In this document: piece after piece, positions 47,096 through 59,332 of the stretch | Layout of the letters: each line of letters opens with the position of its first letter | How positions within the stretch are numbered: position 1 is the first letter of the stretch | Source of the DNA: Melanocharis versteri | Lineage: Eukaryota > Chordata > Aves > Passeriformes > Melanocharitidae | NCBI GenBank assembly: GCA_013397845.1 | Contig: VZTG01005544.1 | Coordinates: forward strand, 1 to 64,000 | DNA length: 64,000 nt | Reading direction: 5' to 3' | Position numbers and translations under genes: made by a program | Notes under the pieces: generated by a model | Database searches by the model: none | The model's input: only the letters and a program-made list of their open reading frames with translations | What the model was told of the DNA's origin: nothing

Positions 47096-47808
47096 CAGTA
47101 GAACCACTTCATGTCTCTGAACAAGGGGAAAAAATCAAGCAACAACCAACCTGTGGAGTAAGTTTTCATAGCCTTTTATCAGGAGGATTTAAAATAATTC
47201 AATAGAACCACTGGGAAGAGATTGACAGCGAAGAAGAAAGTGAAAGCCATGTGAGCAACTCTTACACCAACAAGGGAAAATAGTGTCCAATTTCTGTTAA
47301 AATGTTTTTGGAAAGAAATTGATTGAAAACACAAGGTTTCTGAGGCTTCCAGGCTTTTGAAGTCTGTGGAGGGACATTCATGAGTAGTAAGGCTAGAAAC
47401 GTTCAGCTGCTCTGAACTTGATCATTTGCTGCAGAGTTCCGGGGCCTCTCATGAGATTATTGTCTGGTTAATCTCCAACTAAGACACTTACATTGTAGCC
47501 TCAGCACCTTTAACAGTTTAAAAAAACTTTTGGCATGCTAAAAAATTTCTCTAGGCTGAAGCACGTCTCACTTTCTGAGCTGAATAGTTTGGGGTTTATT
47601 TTTTTGTTCACAAAATGCTTTCAAATCTCATGGTTTGAGTTACCTGTGGCTGGGGAATTGCAAGCACTTTTCATGCCTGAAGACCATTTCAGATGCTTTG
47701 CTTGTGCACAAATAATTCAGTGTTCAGAAAAAACAAAATCTTGGCATGGAGATCATCTGCAGAAAGTAACAAGATAGTAGCTTCTAAAACAAAGGAATAA
47801 GAAGATCA

Positions 47809-47849
47809 GAAAAAAAAGAAAAAAAAAGAAAAAAAAGAAAAAAAAAAGG
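47809..47849. repeat. A-rich tract with periodic G
   Basis: Runs of 7-10 A are separated by single G residues. It is a low-complexity repeat, probably length-variable. Confidence 0.85.
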
Positions 47850-48202
47850 AACTATTAAGGCCAGAGGGCTGGATAGCCTGTTTCTCCTAAAAGATGTCAT
47901 GACTCAAAGGCTGAGACAGATACTCAAATAAGATGAATACAAAGAATTATAATAAGTATTTACCAACTGCCATCTTTCAGGCTTTAAGAAAGAATTTTCC
48001 TAGAGGCAGGTTATTCAGTAAACCATAGGAGCCTTTTTAAATTTAGATGTTTGTTTATTTGTTTGTTTGTCTTTTTTTATTTATTATTATTTTATGTCTG
48101 ATGTTGATGCCTGTGATTTTTCTTTGAGTCAGGCAAGTCTCTTTTCGTGGGAGGGACACTGAATCCATTAGCTCTTGCTCTGGGCCAGCAGAATGGGCCC
48201 TG

Positions 48203-48222
48203 TGCATAATTATTATTATGCA
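48203..48222. repeat. TGCATAAT palindrome (8-base arms)
   Basis: 'tgcataat' and 'attatgca' are exact reverse complements around a 4-base 'tatt' spacer, and another 'cataat' follows at once. 'TGCATAAT'-like words resemble POU/homeodomain binding sites, but binding is inferred only. Confidence 0.6.
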
Positions 48223-51200
48223 TAATCTGCTTCTGTTCATATGGATCATCCAAAAAAAGCCAAAGCATGGAAAAGGATGCACAACCACCTGTGGCCTGCA
48301 GGGAAAACTGGGCAGATTTTCACCTAGGCTTTTCACACTTAAATAGCATATCTAAGATGGCTCACCTAGGCTCTGCCAGTATTCAGCAGAGGGGTGTATG
48401 CAGTGATCTACAGGTCCTACCTGGGACAATGATGTCAATCTCGGTTGAATCCTCTATTGCTCTTGATGTTTCTTCCTTTGATATCATCACTGCTTGAGCA
48501 ACTTGCACAGATTAAATCACTAGTGATATGAAGTCCATCCCAAAACTTGCATAAGTGTATAACCAGCACTGATGTCGTATTAGAGGATGATAAGAAACGT
48601 GGATGCTTTTTGGAAAGCCTGCGAGTGAGGGGAAAAGTAAATAAACATCCGGGAGGAAGAAGAAACTTAGGTTAAAAGGCATCGTTGGCACAAGGGTATC
48701 TGGAGGTAAATTGGCAATGAATAAATGTGGAATGGAAAGAGAAAGAATTCTCCTGGCCAAAAAAAAAAGTTAATTTTTAAAATTTAACTTTAATTTATGT
48801 GCATAACATCAATCTCCCAGCCTTGTAATATGAGGATCAGGAGAAGGAAACCTAATTCTCTTTTAATTCAATAAATAATAAAAGCAATTTTCAGATGTAG
48901 TACCAGCATTTTGTGAACAGAAAGTCTCTACATTCCTATGATGCTGATTGCATAAGAAGAATTTAGTTCATATAAATTTATTTCAACATATTCCACAAAT
49001 TTTATGGCTATTAATAATTTTTCTTCATTAATATGAATATTCATGGCATATTTATTTTATTTCACTGTTTAAATGTTAATATAATTGCAATGAACTTGGG
49101 CAGAATACCATATTACGTTAACAAAAGTAAAAATTTTGACTGAATTTTGAAAGTGTTTAAATTAAGTTAGTGAGAACTTGAAAATTAAAGATCAGGAGCT
49201 GGGCTATGTACAAGCCATCGAGGCTGTCAAGCCAATTGGAAGCTCCAACTTTCCTAGCGGAAGGATCTGGATAGCTGCCATATTCCATGGCATTTGAGCA
49301 TTGCCCTTCAGGGTCTCCAGGCCTGCAGGGAGAAAAGCTAACGAGAATAAGAAAATTGTGTTTCAGATTAATTTCTAAGAAAGATTTGGGTTTGTGAGAC
49401 TCAAAGGATCATGGGTTGTGTCTTAATGACACTCTCGAGAAGTAAGTTCTGTCAGCAAATCTTTGCATTGAACTGCAAGGTATGATGAAGATAAGGTGAG
49501 GAGCTCCACATGCCTCAAATTGGTTAAGAATAAATTTAGGCTTGGTTCTACATATCAGTGTGGAGCTCTTACAAGATACAGTATGAAGAAATGAGATCAG
49601 CACAGTAAACCTGAGCAAACAATTTTGCTTTGTGATGTGCATGTAAAAGTCACTGAGAAAAGCAAAATCCTTAATTTCCTGACTTTTATGCCTATCAGTT
49701 TTGCAGCTCTGTAGCTTCGTTGCCTTGAATTTATTATGATTTGGAGGTTGATTTTTATAATGTTTTCAACTGCTATTGTTTTTTGAACTGAGTTTGGATG
49801 CTCAGTACACAATCCCTTTTCACTGCAGAAACCATAGCAAGATCAATCTGTGTAACTAACATGTACAGGAAATTAGGATAGAGCTTTCATAATTCGTGGG
49901 CTTGCATACAAATCTCCAATTTCTGAAACACAGACAGCACTTCCCTCCCTCAGAGCTGAGGATAAAAGCCTGTGAGTGATTCTGAGGTGCTAAAATATGA
50001 TGGAGACAAGGAACAGATAAGAATCTTGGTAGATAGGATAGACAGATATAAACACTAACCCTGGATAAGATTTCAAGCAAAAATCTAATCAATAAACATA
50101 TGGGCAAATGAAAATGCAAATGAGCCACAGAGGTATAAATGTTCAGGAGGAAAGAAAGATTTCTGTAATACTTACCCGTATTGCATTGACTTCAAGTAGC
50201 CCTTAAGTGGAACTGACGGTATTACAAACACAATAAGCACTTCTAGACAAACTGGAATAACAATCACTTCAGGAGCCTGGAAGCATTCACAATTCTGCTG
50301 TTGTCAACTCTTTCAGTGGCTTTAATTTTCAATGGTAAGCACAACTCCTATATAGTGTTGTCAAAACCGCAATGAAGTTATGTCATTGAATATTAAAGCG
50401 CTGGCCTGCGGAATGCCAAACACAGAGATTTGAATTTCATGCTCTCTACTAAACATCAAGACAAATATGTCTAATTTCATAAAAACCTCACCAGCCCAGA
50501 AAGGCTGACAATCAGGCCCAGTGTTGCCACTTTTCCAGCTGAAAACAGGAGTTTCTACTGTAAAAAAACCTCTTCCCATGAGATAAGAGGAGTGTAGAAG
50601 CAGCATGGGGTTAGGATTTATGGATGTAGCATGAGACCAAGAATGAAGAGGATGGGGTACTGAAGGGTACTCTTCATCACGGGACAGAAAATTCACCTTT
50701 GCGTATGAAAATGCTTCCCTTGTGTTGTTCAGAAGAGTTTGGGAGGCAATTCAAGAATTGCATAGGGAAATTGAATTACATACCCCAAAAGATAGGAGAT
50801 TCATTTGCTATGGAGTTTTCTCAATTCCAGCCTTGATTTGTAAGCCTTGGTGGTGGCTTGTTTGACAGGAGGAGTAACACAGCTGTGCCCCTCACCAAAA
50901 TCCAGTAGGTTGCTGCCTCCCTTGTCCTTCCTGCCAATGCTACCTTATGCTCCAACACTCAGGGCCTCTGTCTTTCCCTATCTTTGCATGTCTTCATAAG
51001 ACTAGAGGTAACCTGTGGTAATCCTTTTTGATCTTGTTGTCTCTCTGTTAAATCTACTCAGGCCTGAAATTAGCTTTTTCCTTTGGGGTAGGTTTTATTC
51101 TCTCTTACACACGGTAGTGTAGGGCTCTGACCGCTGGAAAGATCTGTGAAGCCGTATGAACATGAAATTTCTGGTCATCTCCAGCCTATAAAGGCAGCTT

Positions 51201-52529
51201 TCTTCTGGGATGTTTTCCAAAAGTTCTTGGTTTGACCTTGAAAGTAAAATTTTGTACCTGTTTTTATTGTATGAAATACATCTATTCATGGAATAGATAC
51301 CCAAAGCTTACCAATTATATTCAGATGCTCAAAATAGTCTGGACACTGATATTCTGGACAGAATGAGTTCCATGCTGAAGTATTCCTGGCAGGCAACAAA
51401 AAAGAGAAAATTAATTGCTCAGTCTTATTTGGCCTACAGTTTATAGATAGCACTGTGAAAAGAAGTGTTCACTGTTCACTGTTTGTGCTCCGTGACCTCT
51501 CCAGCGAGAGACTGACTGAAATCCACCAAACTCTTTTCACTTAAGTATCCTAAAGCTTTGAAAATTAAAAATCATTCATTACCCTGACTGTATTTCTAGT
51601 CCCTAACAAATAATCAACAATTATAATAATTAATAGGGTTTTTTTTTTTGTTGTTGCTCCATAGAGAACCAAAAGCATATTAGAAACAACACATTTCTCC
51701 CAAAGTTACATTGGTTTCAAGATATTTCCCTCTGATTACTTTATTTCCTTGGGGGGGCATTTCTGTGCCCACAGAAATCTTTTGGATGCTCTGTTTTACC
51801 AGTGCCTATGCCCTCTGAGATCCTGCATTATTAATAATACTAATTATTGCAATTATTTATTATTAAATGAAGGATGAGAGAGTTTCCAGCAATTCAAAAA
51901 GCACAGAAGAGGATGTAAGCCTTATCCTGTAGAGGCTGTGGTTGAACTTTTAGACCTCTGTGCAGTTAGAAGCCCTTGAGAATGAGGAATTGTTCTTAGC
52001 AAAAGAGTCTGCTAAATGGACATGGAAAATGAATAAATATAAAGACCTCATACATTGCTGGACTTCTTACTCAAAAGATCCCACTGGGTGTTGCTGATAA
52101 AAAAAAGTATCCAAGATTTTGTAATAATCCAGAGTACAGATCACTATCTGAAGGGGTCGATTAACATATGATAATTTCATGAGGTACACTTTAAATTTCT
52201 GTATATGACCTTTATCTGTTCTGGAAGACAGAGAAATGCCTGGTCACAAGGAGGAAGGTGTTCTGAATGTTTAACCATAGCTCACAGTGTGCACTGTTAT
52301 GCAAGTCTTCTGAGCTAAAGCGAAGATAAGAGAGATGCTTTATCTACAGATGCAGAATCAGAGCTCCCAAGCCAGTCGGAGAGACCGAGTTCAGACACCT
52401 AACAGCTCAGAGTAATGACCCAGCACGGCACAAGGTCATCACACAGCCTGACCAGCACAGCGCACTGCCCTAGTCGAAAAGAAAATTTCACATCCTGGAC
52501 TTGCAACAAAGACTTTTGTTGTTATGTAT

Positions 52530-52790
52530 AGGCCGTAGTGAGGCCTCGCTTAGAGCGCTGTGTGCGGTTCTGGGCTCCTCAAGACGAGAGAGACGTGCAG
52601 CTCGTGGGGCAGATCCAGTGGAGGGCTGCGAGGATGATTAAGGGCCCAGAGCACCTCTCTTGTGAGGAAAGGATGAGGGAGCTGTGCTTGCACATCCTGG
52701 AGAAGAGAGAACTGAGAGGGGACCTCACCAACGTCTGTCTGTGTCAGCAGGGAGATGTCTGAGGATGGACTAGGCTCTGCTTGGTGGTGA
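52530..52790 (+). mobile_element. CR1 LINE fragment, plus strand
   Basis: The sense CR1 ORF2 end and 3' UTR are visible: 'gtgaggcctcgcttagagcg' near 52539, 'ggttctgggctcctcaagac' near 52567, 'agggctgcgaggatgattaa' near 52623, 'gagggagctgtgcttgcaca' near 52675, 'ctgagaggggacctcaccaa' near 52711. It is higher in GC and CpG than its surroundings, so it is one of the younger copies. It stops before the usual 3' end: the 'ggttggaaggg' terminus is missing, so the 3' part has been lost or the copy is internally broken. Confidence 0.9.
52538..52762 (+). pseudogene. CR1 ORF2 C-terminal remnant
   Basis: An open plus-strand frame of about 74 codons matches the end of CR1 ORF2: 'RPRLERCVRFWAPQDERDVQ', then 'QWRAARMIKGPEHLSCEERM' and a 'EKRELRGDLTNV' segment. 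The frame is intact across the fragment, whereas a full CR1 ORF2 is about 900-1000 residues. Endonuclease and reverse transcriptase are absent, so it cannot be active. Confidence 0.85.
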
Positions 52791-53472
52791 AAAAAGAGCT
52801 TAAGCAGATCTAGGGAAACTTTTAAGTTTTTATGTTTAGTCTTCTAATTCTCTCTTCTATTTGTTAAGCAGATACCTGTTCATCGCTGCATAATTCTGAT
52901 TTGATCATTTAAAAGAAAATGGATTGCTCTTCACACAGAACTGGAAAGCAAAAGGTGGTTGTTGTAGGTCAAGTATTGTGTCTTCAGCTTGGTCTAAAGC
53001 TGGAGAAATGCCACCTGCAGTACCCCTGAGCAAAGCACATGAAGAAACCAGTGACAGAACACAGACAGAATCATCTTTGCAGCTGTGGCAGTGGCATATG
53101 CAACCTACAGAAGCTTTTAGGTATTGCTTCTCCCTTCAAAAGATGGGCATGCTTCCCCTTTCTGACAGATGCCTTCCCACCCAAGCTCACAGCAAATGAT
53201 TTTTATATCTGAAACACACTTAATAGAATAAAGAACAATAGATATACAATGGGAAACAGATCCAATCCAGCAGTCAAAAAGGCTGCTTTTGAACAACATC
53301 AATAATTTTAAAAAAATTATGTATTTATTGAAACAATTCAGAAACAAAGATTTGTTTTGTTTTAGTTTGTTTTGCTTTTCAGATGGGCTTACTCCCACTT
53401 CCCTTTGTGTTAAAGGAGGGGTCCTATTTTAGATTCCAAATGCCTTAATGGCAGTGGAGTATGTATTAGATG
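52791..53472. other. unique non-coding sequence
   Basis: I see nothing identifiable in this stretch between two CR1 fragments. Confidence 0.5.
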
Positions 53473-53605
53473 CAATCACAGAAAAACAGCATTACAAAGG
53501 GTCTTAAGAGGGTGTGTAATCCATGTAGTTCGTTCCCCAAGGCAGGATCAACTACACTAAGCCATTTGCAAGAGAAGATTGTCTATCTCTTTTTCCCAGT
53601 AATGA
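53473..53605 (-). mobile_element. old CR1 LINE 3' end, minus strand
   Basis: The antisense CR1 3' end is visible: 'gcaatcacagaaaaacagca', then 'gggtcttaagagggtgtgta', 'gttcgttccccaaggcagga' near 53528, and 'tcaactacactaagccattt' followed by a faded stretch to about 53605. About 130 bases are recognisable. It belongs to an old subfamily carrying the 'ccccaaggcaggatcaacta' block. Confidence 0.78.
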
Positions 53606-54019
53606 CCAGTGATGTATTGTAAACCATGTACTTACATATATTACACCAGAATTTGGAGAATACAGGCCAGATTAAAGTCTTACCAGCTGACACTGTGCAA
53701 ACTTGTAGGAAGAAGCAATTCCAGTTCCAAACAACCTTCGGTCTCAGCAGAAAAAGCAGGCAAGGGAAAGAGAAATAATGTGTCATCATGGTTATTTAAT
53801 ACAGAATTTCTAACTTTTTAGCATTAGCCTAATCCATCTTGGTTTTTTATGGCTGATAGCAAACCTCCAGCTGACCACAACTTGTGTTAACAAAAACCAC
53901 TACATATTGCACAAATAATATGCAGAAAAGAAAAAAACTCCCTATGGGAGTCCTGTATAACCCATCTCTCTCACACGTCCAAAATGGCAACAAAGACTTC
54001 TATACCTAGCAGGATGGTG

Positions 54020-54045
54020 TTTTTTTTTTTTTTTTTTTTTTTTTT
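54020..54045. repeat. 26-base poly(T) run
   Basis: This is an uninterrupted T run. On the minus strand it would be a poly(A) tail, but the sequence at higher coordinates (its upstream side on that strand) is not a retroelement I recognise. Confidence 0.9.
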
Positions 54046-56930
54046 CTGACTGCACATTTGCAAAAGAAAATGCTGCCTTTAAAAATAAATAATAATTAGA
54101 AAGGCATAGCACATAATGGAGTTTTCCCAACACAGCAAGCAGCTGTGGAGCCAAACAAGCTTATCCACATTCCCTGAGTGATGGTTTATGTTTTGACATT
54201 GACTAACTCATCCATGCTCAGGGCACAAGCACTCAGACAATCTCCATCACCAGTTTCCCATTAGAAATCTTGATCTCTGCTGAAACAAGCTCAATTCCCT
54301 TCATTATTTCCCAGCTGACAGACGGCTTGAGAGGGAGGATATTACAAGTGTCAGTCTCTTTGCCTCCGGACAGGCCATGGATGACACAAGAAGGAGAGAA
54401 ACAAACAAATAAAAAATATCTCTATTTGTGTGGTAACTTTTAATGTGTTTGCTGTCCCACTATGCTTCATTCATTCTCCCAAAACTAGTTTAGCAGGATT
54501 ATTTTCTTGCAAATCCTTTAGAGAAGGTGTTCTCTATCCCCTTTTTCTCTGAATTTTTGTCACACTCTTGCTATTTTACAGAAGAAGGAGGCAGCAATCC
54601 ATCTTGAAGAGATATTTTGCTATTAGAAGGAGTTATAAAGCTCTTCAAATTAATAATTTAATAAAATATAGCAAATATTTTTGAGAAGGATGGTGTTTTC
54701 TTACTAAACAAGACAAAGAAGGAGAAGATGAGCATTAATGTAGGCTCTACAGAAAAAATCTTCAGGAGGATCATTTTATTTGTATTAATAATTGCATTGT
54801 TTTGGCAATGAAAGTTCCAGATCAAGATCTGTAGGTTAACAACAATTGTCATAACTCCTTTAGCCATGACAGAGGTATGATGTTTTGTGCTATGAGTTAA
54901 TCATAAACATAGTGAAAAATAGTCCCTGACTTGAAAATCATGCTGTTTGAAAGCAGAAAATAGACAAAATTGAGAAGGAGCATGAAGAGCAAAACGAAAG
55001 TGTGTTTTCCACTCTGTACCAGTCATTTAAGAATACAGACTGGTTCTAAACATGCATGAAACTGTTCCCTCGTTCTCTTGTCTCACCTCAGTGTGTTTGT
55101 GGGTATATCCCATGGTTTTCTGTGTGGGGGTTCTCCAAAACTGATCTTAGACAATATCATTAGATGTAAATTGAACATTTGTTGGTCCATTCCTTGATGA
55201 CTGAATGTCATTAAATGGCTCTCATCCACACTGTAGCAATTTGTTAGCTTTTAAAACATGACTTTCACTGCCTACTAAGAATTAGTAACCCATACTGGTT
55301 GCATGCCAAGGAGTAGCTTTGGAGGTTGATAATTGTCATAATCCAAACCCGTATCTGGAGCTGTTCTGTTTGGTATTATCAGTAATCATCTTCTTGTGTC
55401 CATGAATGTTCCCAGGAAGTGTTTTGCTCATTAAGGTTGCCATTCCCTATCTGTCCCCTCAGGGGAGCTGTGTGATGGCCAGAGAAAGAACATCACCACA
55501 CATGCGGGTTTTATTAAATGCGTATGAGTAATACCATCTGAGAGGAAAGATAATAAAAGATTGGTAATGTAGGGATGTCACAAGGGTAGTTATTGCCATA
55601 GAGGATGTGTAGCCTCTGGAATATGAAAATACAGGTATGGACCACGTTAAAAATTAAAAAAAAACTTCCTCTCAGATGTTAACATTCACCATTTTGAGAA
55701 AATTTTTCATTAAAAAGCTATTTTTTTTTTTTAATATAGAATAAAAGGCTCTAATCATAGGGAACAGAAAAAAAACATCGATATTACGGCATTAAAACAT
55801 GAGAAAACAAAAAGATGTGCAAAAAATAAGGTAAATGATGCAAAATAAAATAAGTCATGGAAAAACAAGGGAGGACGGGTATAATGTCTCAAGAAATCTC
55901 ATAATGACCTGCTAGAGGTTGGGGGAGAAGGAGGTGCACTTTGCTTTATTGTGTATTTCTGTAGAGTGCAGTAAAAGAAAATTCTACCATCTGTCATCTT
56001 CAAGAATTTGGCATGCTATGACATTGGACAGGTTTGTTCATACTTCCAATCTGCTGCTCGCTCATTTCTGCTGAACAGTTTTGTTCTCCACTTCTCCCAC
56101 ATAGTTTTTATTTTTATCATTATTGTTATTATTTGGAAGTTGGATTATGTTCCATTATTCTTCTATAGCTTGAATTCAGCAAGCTAAAATAAAATAGAAT
56201 TATAGTAATAAAAAAGAACAACCTATCAAAAAAAAAAAAAAAAAAGTCCTACTGTGCCTCCATTACCTGGCTCAATCTTCTTTTTGATTTTTCCAGATGT
56301 CATTTAGGTATAATTTTTATGGTGATTAGACTTTTCCAACTCAATGTTTGGGATACAATATTAAATGGAATGTGTCATAATGAACATTAATGTAACACTA
56401 ATTTTTACTGACATTAAAATCCATAAGTAATATGTAAGAAATTTATGTAAGTAGGTTATATTTCCTATTAGGGAAAGTATATTTCTTCAGGATACAGCAG
56501 GAAAATGTCTCTGTCAGAAGTTACAATTGCAAATCCAAAAGACAGAATTTCCTTGCTGTATGTCACTGAAAGCCCTAGATGTGGGATTTATTTAACCCAT
56601 CTGGCCCAGCTGGGTGATAATGCGGATGTCAATTCTCAACTGATCTCCCATCTGTAGAGATCCCTGCCACCATTGCAGGCTCCAAACAGAGGCCACCAAA
56701 AGAGAAGGACTTACTGTTTTTCACTGACAACCAGGAGGACTTGGACAACTGTTTCAGGGTAAAGGTTGCCCTTTTCTCTAAGTGCTAGAGTAGACAAATC
56801 TATTCCTAAATCACATCAGGAGGGCTGGGTTCCTAAATCTGCTAGATTAAGAGTTTTGAAAGGGAAAAACTTGTGGCCTCATAGTCCAGGATACAGATTA
56901 ACTTTCCTTGATTTCCTGATGTCCCAAAAG

Positions 56931-56954
56931 AAAAAAAAAAAAAAAAAAAAAAAA
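56931..56954. repeat. 24-base poly(A) run
   Basis: This is an uninterrupted A run. The 170 bases before it (56766 onward) show no retroelement or processed-gene character that I can identify. Confidence 0.9.
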
Positions 56955-58003
56955 GGCTTTTAAATCCTGCAGCTACTTAAGGTTTTGTTAGAATTTATCT
57001 CCTACTTCGTATTCCACATATCCAAGATTGATGCATGTTCCTATTTCAGTCACAATTTAACTAAAAAGAAGACTTTAGGATTGTCCACATGGCTTTCAGG
57101 AGAAACTTTAGAATCAATATGTAGCTTCAAGAGAAAAGAGGGTGTTTTGTAGAAAAAAACACATAGGAGTAGAAAAGGATCCAAATTGTGAATTGCAGAA
57201 TGAAAAATGTCAAAATACAATACATTTGAAATAGACTACTGACAGAGCATTTCACAGGTGTTTCAGTAAAATATATTTTCAATATTTTTAAATTTATTTA
57301 TGGGTAAGATTTCTTATTGGTATAAATTAGGACAGTTAAAGCAACTTTGGTGAACTGAAATTATTATAATTATTTAATTAGGTGAGGATATAAATTTGAG
57401 GGAAATGTATATTTGTTCAGACTAAGGAATACTTTGTATGGTTTGATTTTCACCTGAAGGGAAAGGATGACGATTTGAGGTTATCAGGAGAGGCAAAGAA
57501 AAGCTAGGAAAGGATTCATTAGGCTAAGAAACAGATAGACCTGCAGGGAAAAACTTAAGACTCGAAATATTGAGAGTGGTGATGACTCAGGGGAGTTATA
57601 CTAGACTTGGAGCAGTGAGTTTCATAGCACAGTTTGGCCCACGGCCTGGAAAGTGTCCTCTTGCTGTCTGTCAGTGTTCAAATGAATATTCTTCAAATTT
57701 AGCACTCTCTTTATAGTGTCTTCCATCTGGGGATCTGTAACATCAAGGTGTAAGAGAGATCAAAATTTGGCCAAGTAGTTTATAATTCAGGGGAAAGCGC
57801 TTCTAGCCTGGTGACACATGCTACGTAATCAATAAATAATAATATTTAAAACAGCTGTGTGAAGAATTGTCTTTTTAATTAAGACATAAGTAGACACTTT
57901 TCTCATAAGTCAGGTTTAACAGATCGACTGTATGAGCAATAATGATGGAATGTAGATTTTCTTTGGTTGGATGGTTGCACTTTTTTGTTTTTTGCTATCT
58001 TGC

Positions 58004-58133
58004 ACGGCTTGTGTTTTTTGTGTGTGTGTGTGGTTTTTTGTCTTGTTTGTTTGTGTTTTTGTTGTTGTTTGCTTTTTTGTTTGTTTGTTTGTTTGTTTCT
58101 TGTTTATTTTTTGGGTTTTTTTGCCTTTTTGCA
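58004..58133. repeat. TG/TTTG simple repeat tract
   Basis: A (TG)n run at about 58018-58032 is followed by irregular 'gttt' units, with five near-perfect 'tttg' repeats at about 58078-58098. The tract is almost free of A and C on the plus strand. It gives rise to meaningless F/V/C-rich frames. Confidence 0.88.
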
Positions 58134-59296
58134 AGGGGCTGGAGGGCGTGGGGTGACTTGAAATTGATGTTACCAAATGGTGTTTATGAAATTTCCAGGA
58201 AAAGTAACTGACTTCTAGAAATTTCAGGACTGTTTTTTCCTGGGTAACCTTCCTAGGGAAAGGTTCCTGTCTCCAGGTCCAGCACTGAGTGTGACACCTC
58301 TGTCTCACAAGAGTAAAACAATCAAGAGGTACTTCAGCACCATTCTCAGGTTTTATACAAATGCTCTCGCATGAGATTTGTAGATGAAGTTCAGAAAAGG
58401 TGAACAAACTAAATTATTCATTAAATACGGGTGGAGAAAAAAGTGAAGAGAAAAATCTTTCCTTGTCCATTCAGGAAGTAAGAAGAAGTCATGAAGCATG
58501 GGATTAGCATATACCAGGAGGCAACTGTCATACTTCACACCAGTATCATTTTTCTTATCAAAAAACCCTTGTTTTTCTGACTGTGACAATACTTGGTTGG
58601 CCTTTAGTTATGTTCTCATCTGCTTCTGGTTATCTAGTCATTACCCATCAAACTCCACTGTCATGAACCACTACTATGCAATTTTTTGGTTCACTGTGGG
58701 TCAAGGATAACAAATATTTTTGATTGCATCTTATTTTCTCGGTGTCTTGGAGTGGGGAAAAACAAACAGTTAATCTATTTCATTTTACTGATCACCATCA
58801 GGAGTTCTGGATGGGTAATTTTGTGTCGTTACTCTGTCCCCATCTCATAAAGTTTCATTTACTGCCTTTTTAAACAAATGATGACTCCAAATCTATTTGT
58901 CACACAATAGCTCTCAAACATGCCAAACAATAACTATTACTATTCTTGGCTTGTTTGATCTAAATGGCACTTGCAGACATTATTCCTCCCCTCTCCTTGA
59001 TATGACTTGAATAGAAACCTTTAAATAAATAAAACAAAACCCAGAGCAAACCTCGAAAACAATAAACTAGCACACAAGCCCTGGAAAATAATCACAAAAC
59101 AGTGGCTGTTACCATTATAAGTGGGGAAATCTAATTATGAGTTGTCAATATTTTTCTCTGTTCAATTGCTTCAAAAAGATTCATATGTGTATAATTTTTA
59201 GGGTGATTTCATTGGCTTTTCCAAAAAGAAACAGAAATTTATGTAGCTGAAAGAGGAGTTAACCCTCAAAATTCTTCTTGTACCTAAACATGCAAA

Positions 59297-59332
59297 TACA
59301 CACACACATATACAAACACACACACACACAGA
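59297..59332. repeat. (CA)n microsatellite
   Basis: CA repeats with an 'atatacaaa' interruption, about 36 bases long. The second block at 59317-59330 is uninterrupted. Confidence 0.9.

Larger units (their letters stand above)
47096..52529. other. unique AT-rich non-coding sequence
   Basis: No gene or mobile element is seen in 5.4 kb. Noted within it: an A-rich tract at 47809-47849, a 'gtttgttt' patch near 48050-48070, a TGCATAAT inverted repeat at 48203-48222, an inverted repeat at 48766-48791 and an AT-rich block at about 48860-49130. The last of these has the look of a conserved non-coding element. Confidence 0.55.

Noticed and set aside
56766..56963. Processed pseudogene suggested by the 24-base poly(A) run
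   Set aside because: The sequence before the A run has no recognisable coding character, no poly(A) signal at the right distance, and no visible flanking target-site duplication.
57916..58407. Minus-strand frame of 163 codons rich in K, T, Q and N
   Set aside because: It is produced by the TG/TTTG simple repeat at 58004-58133.
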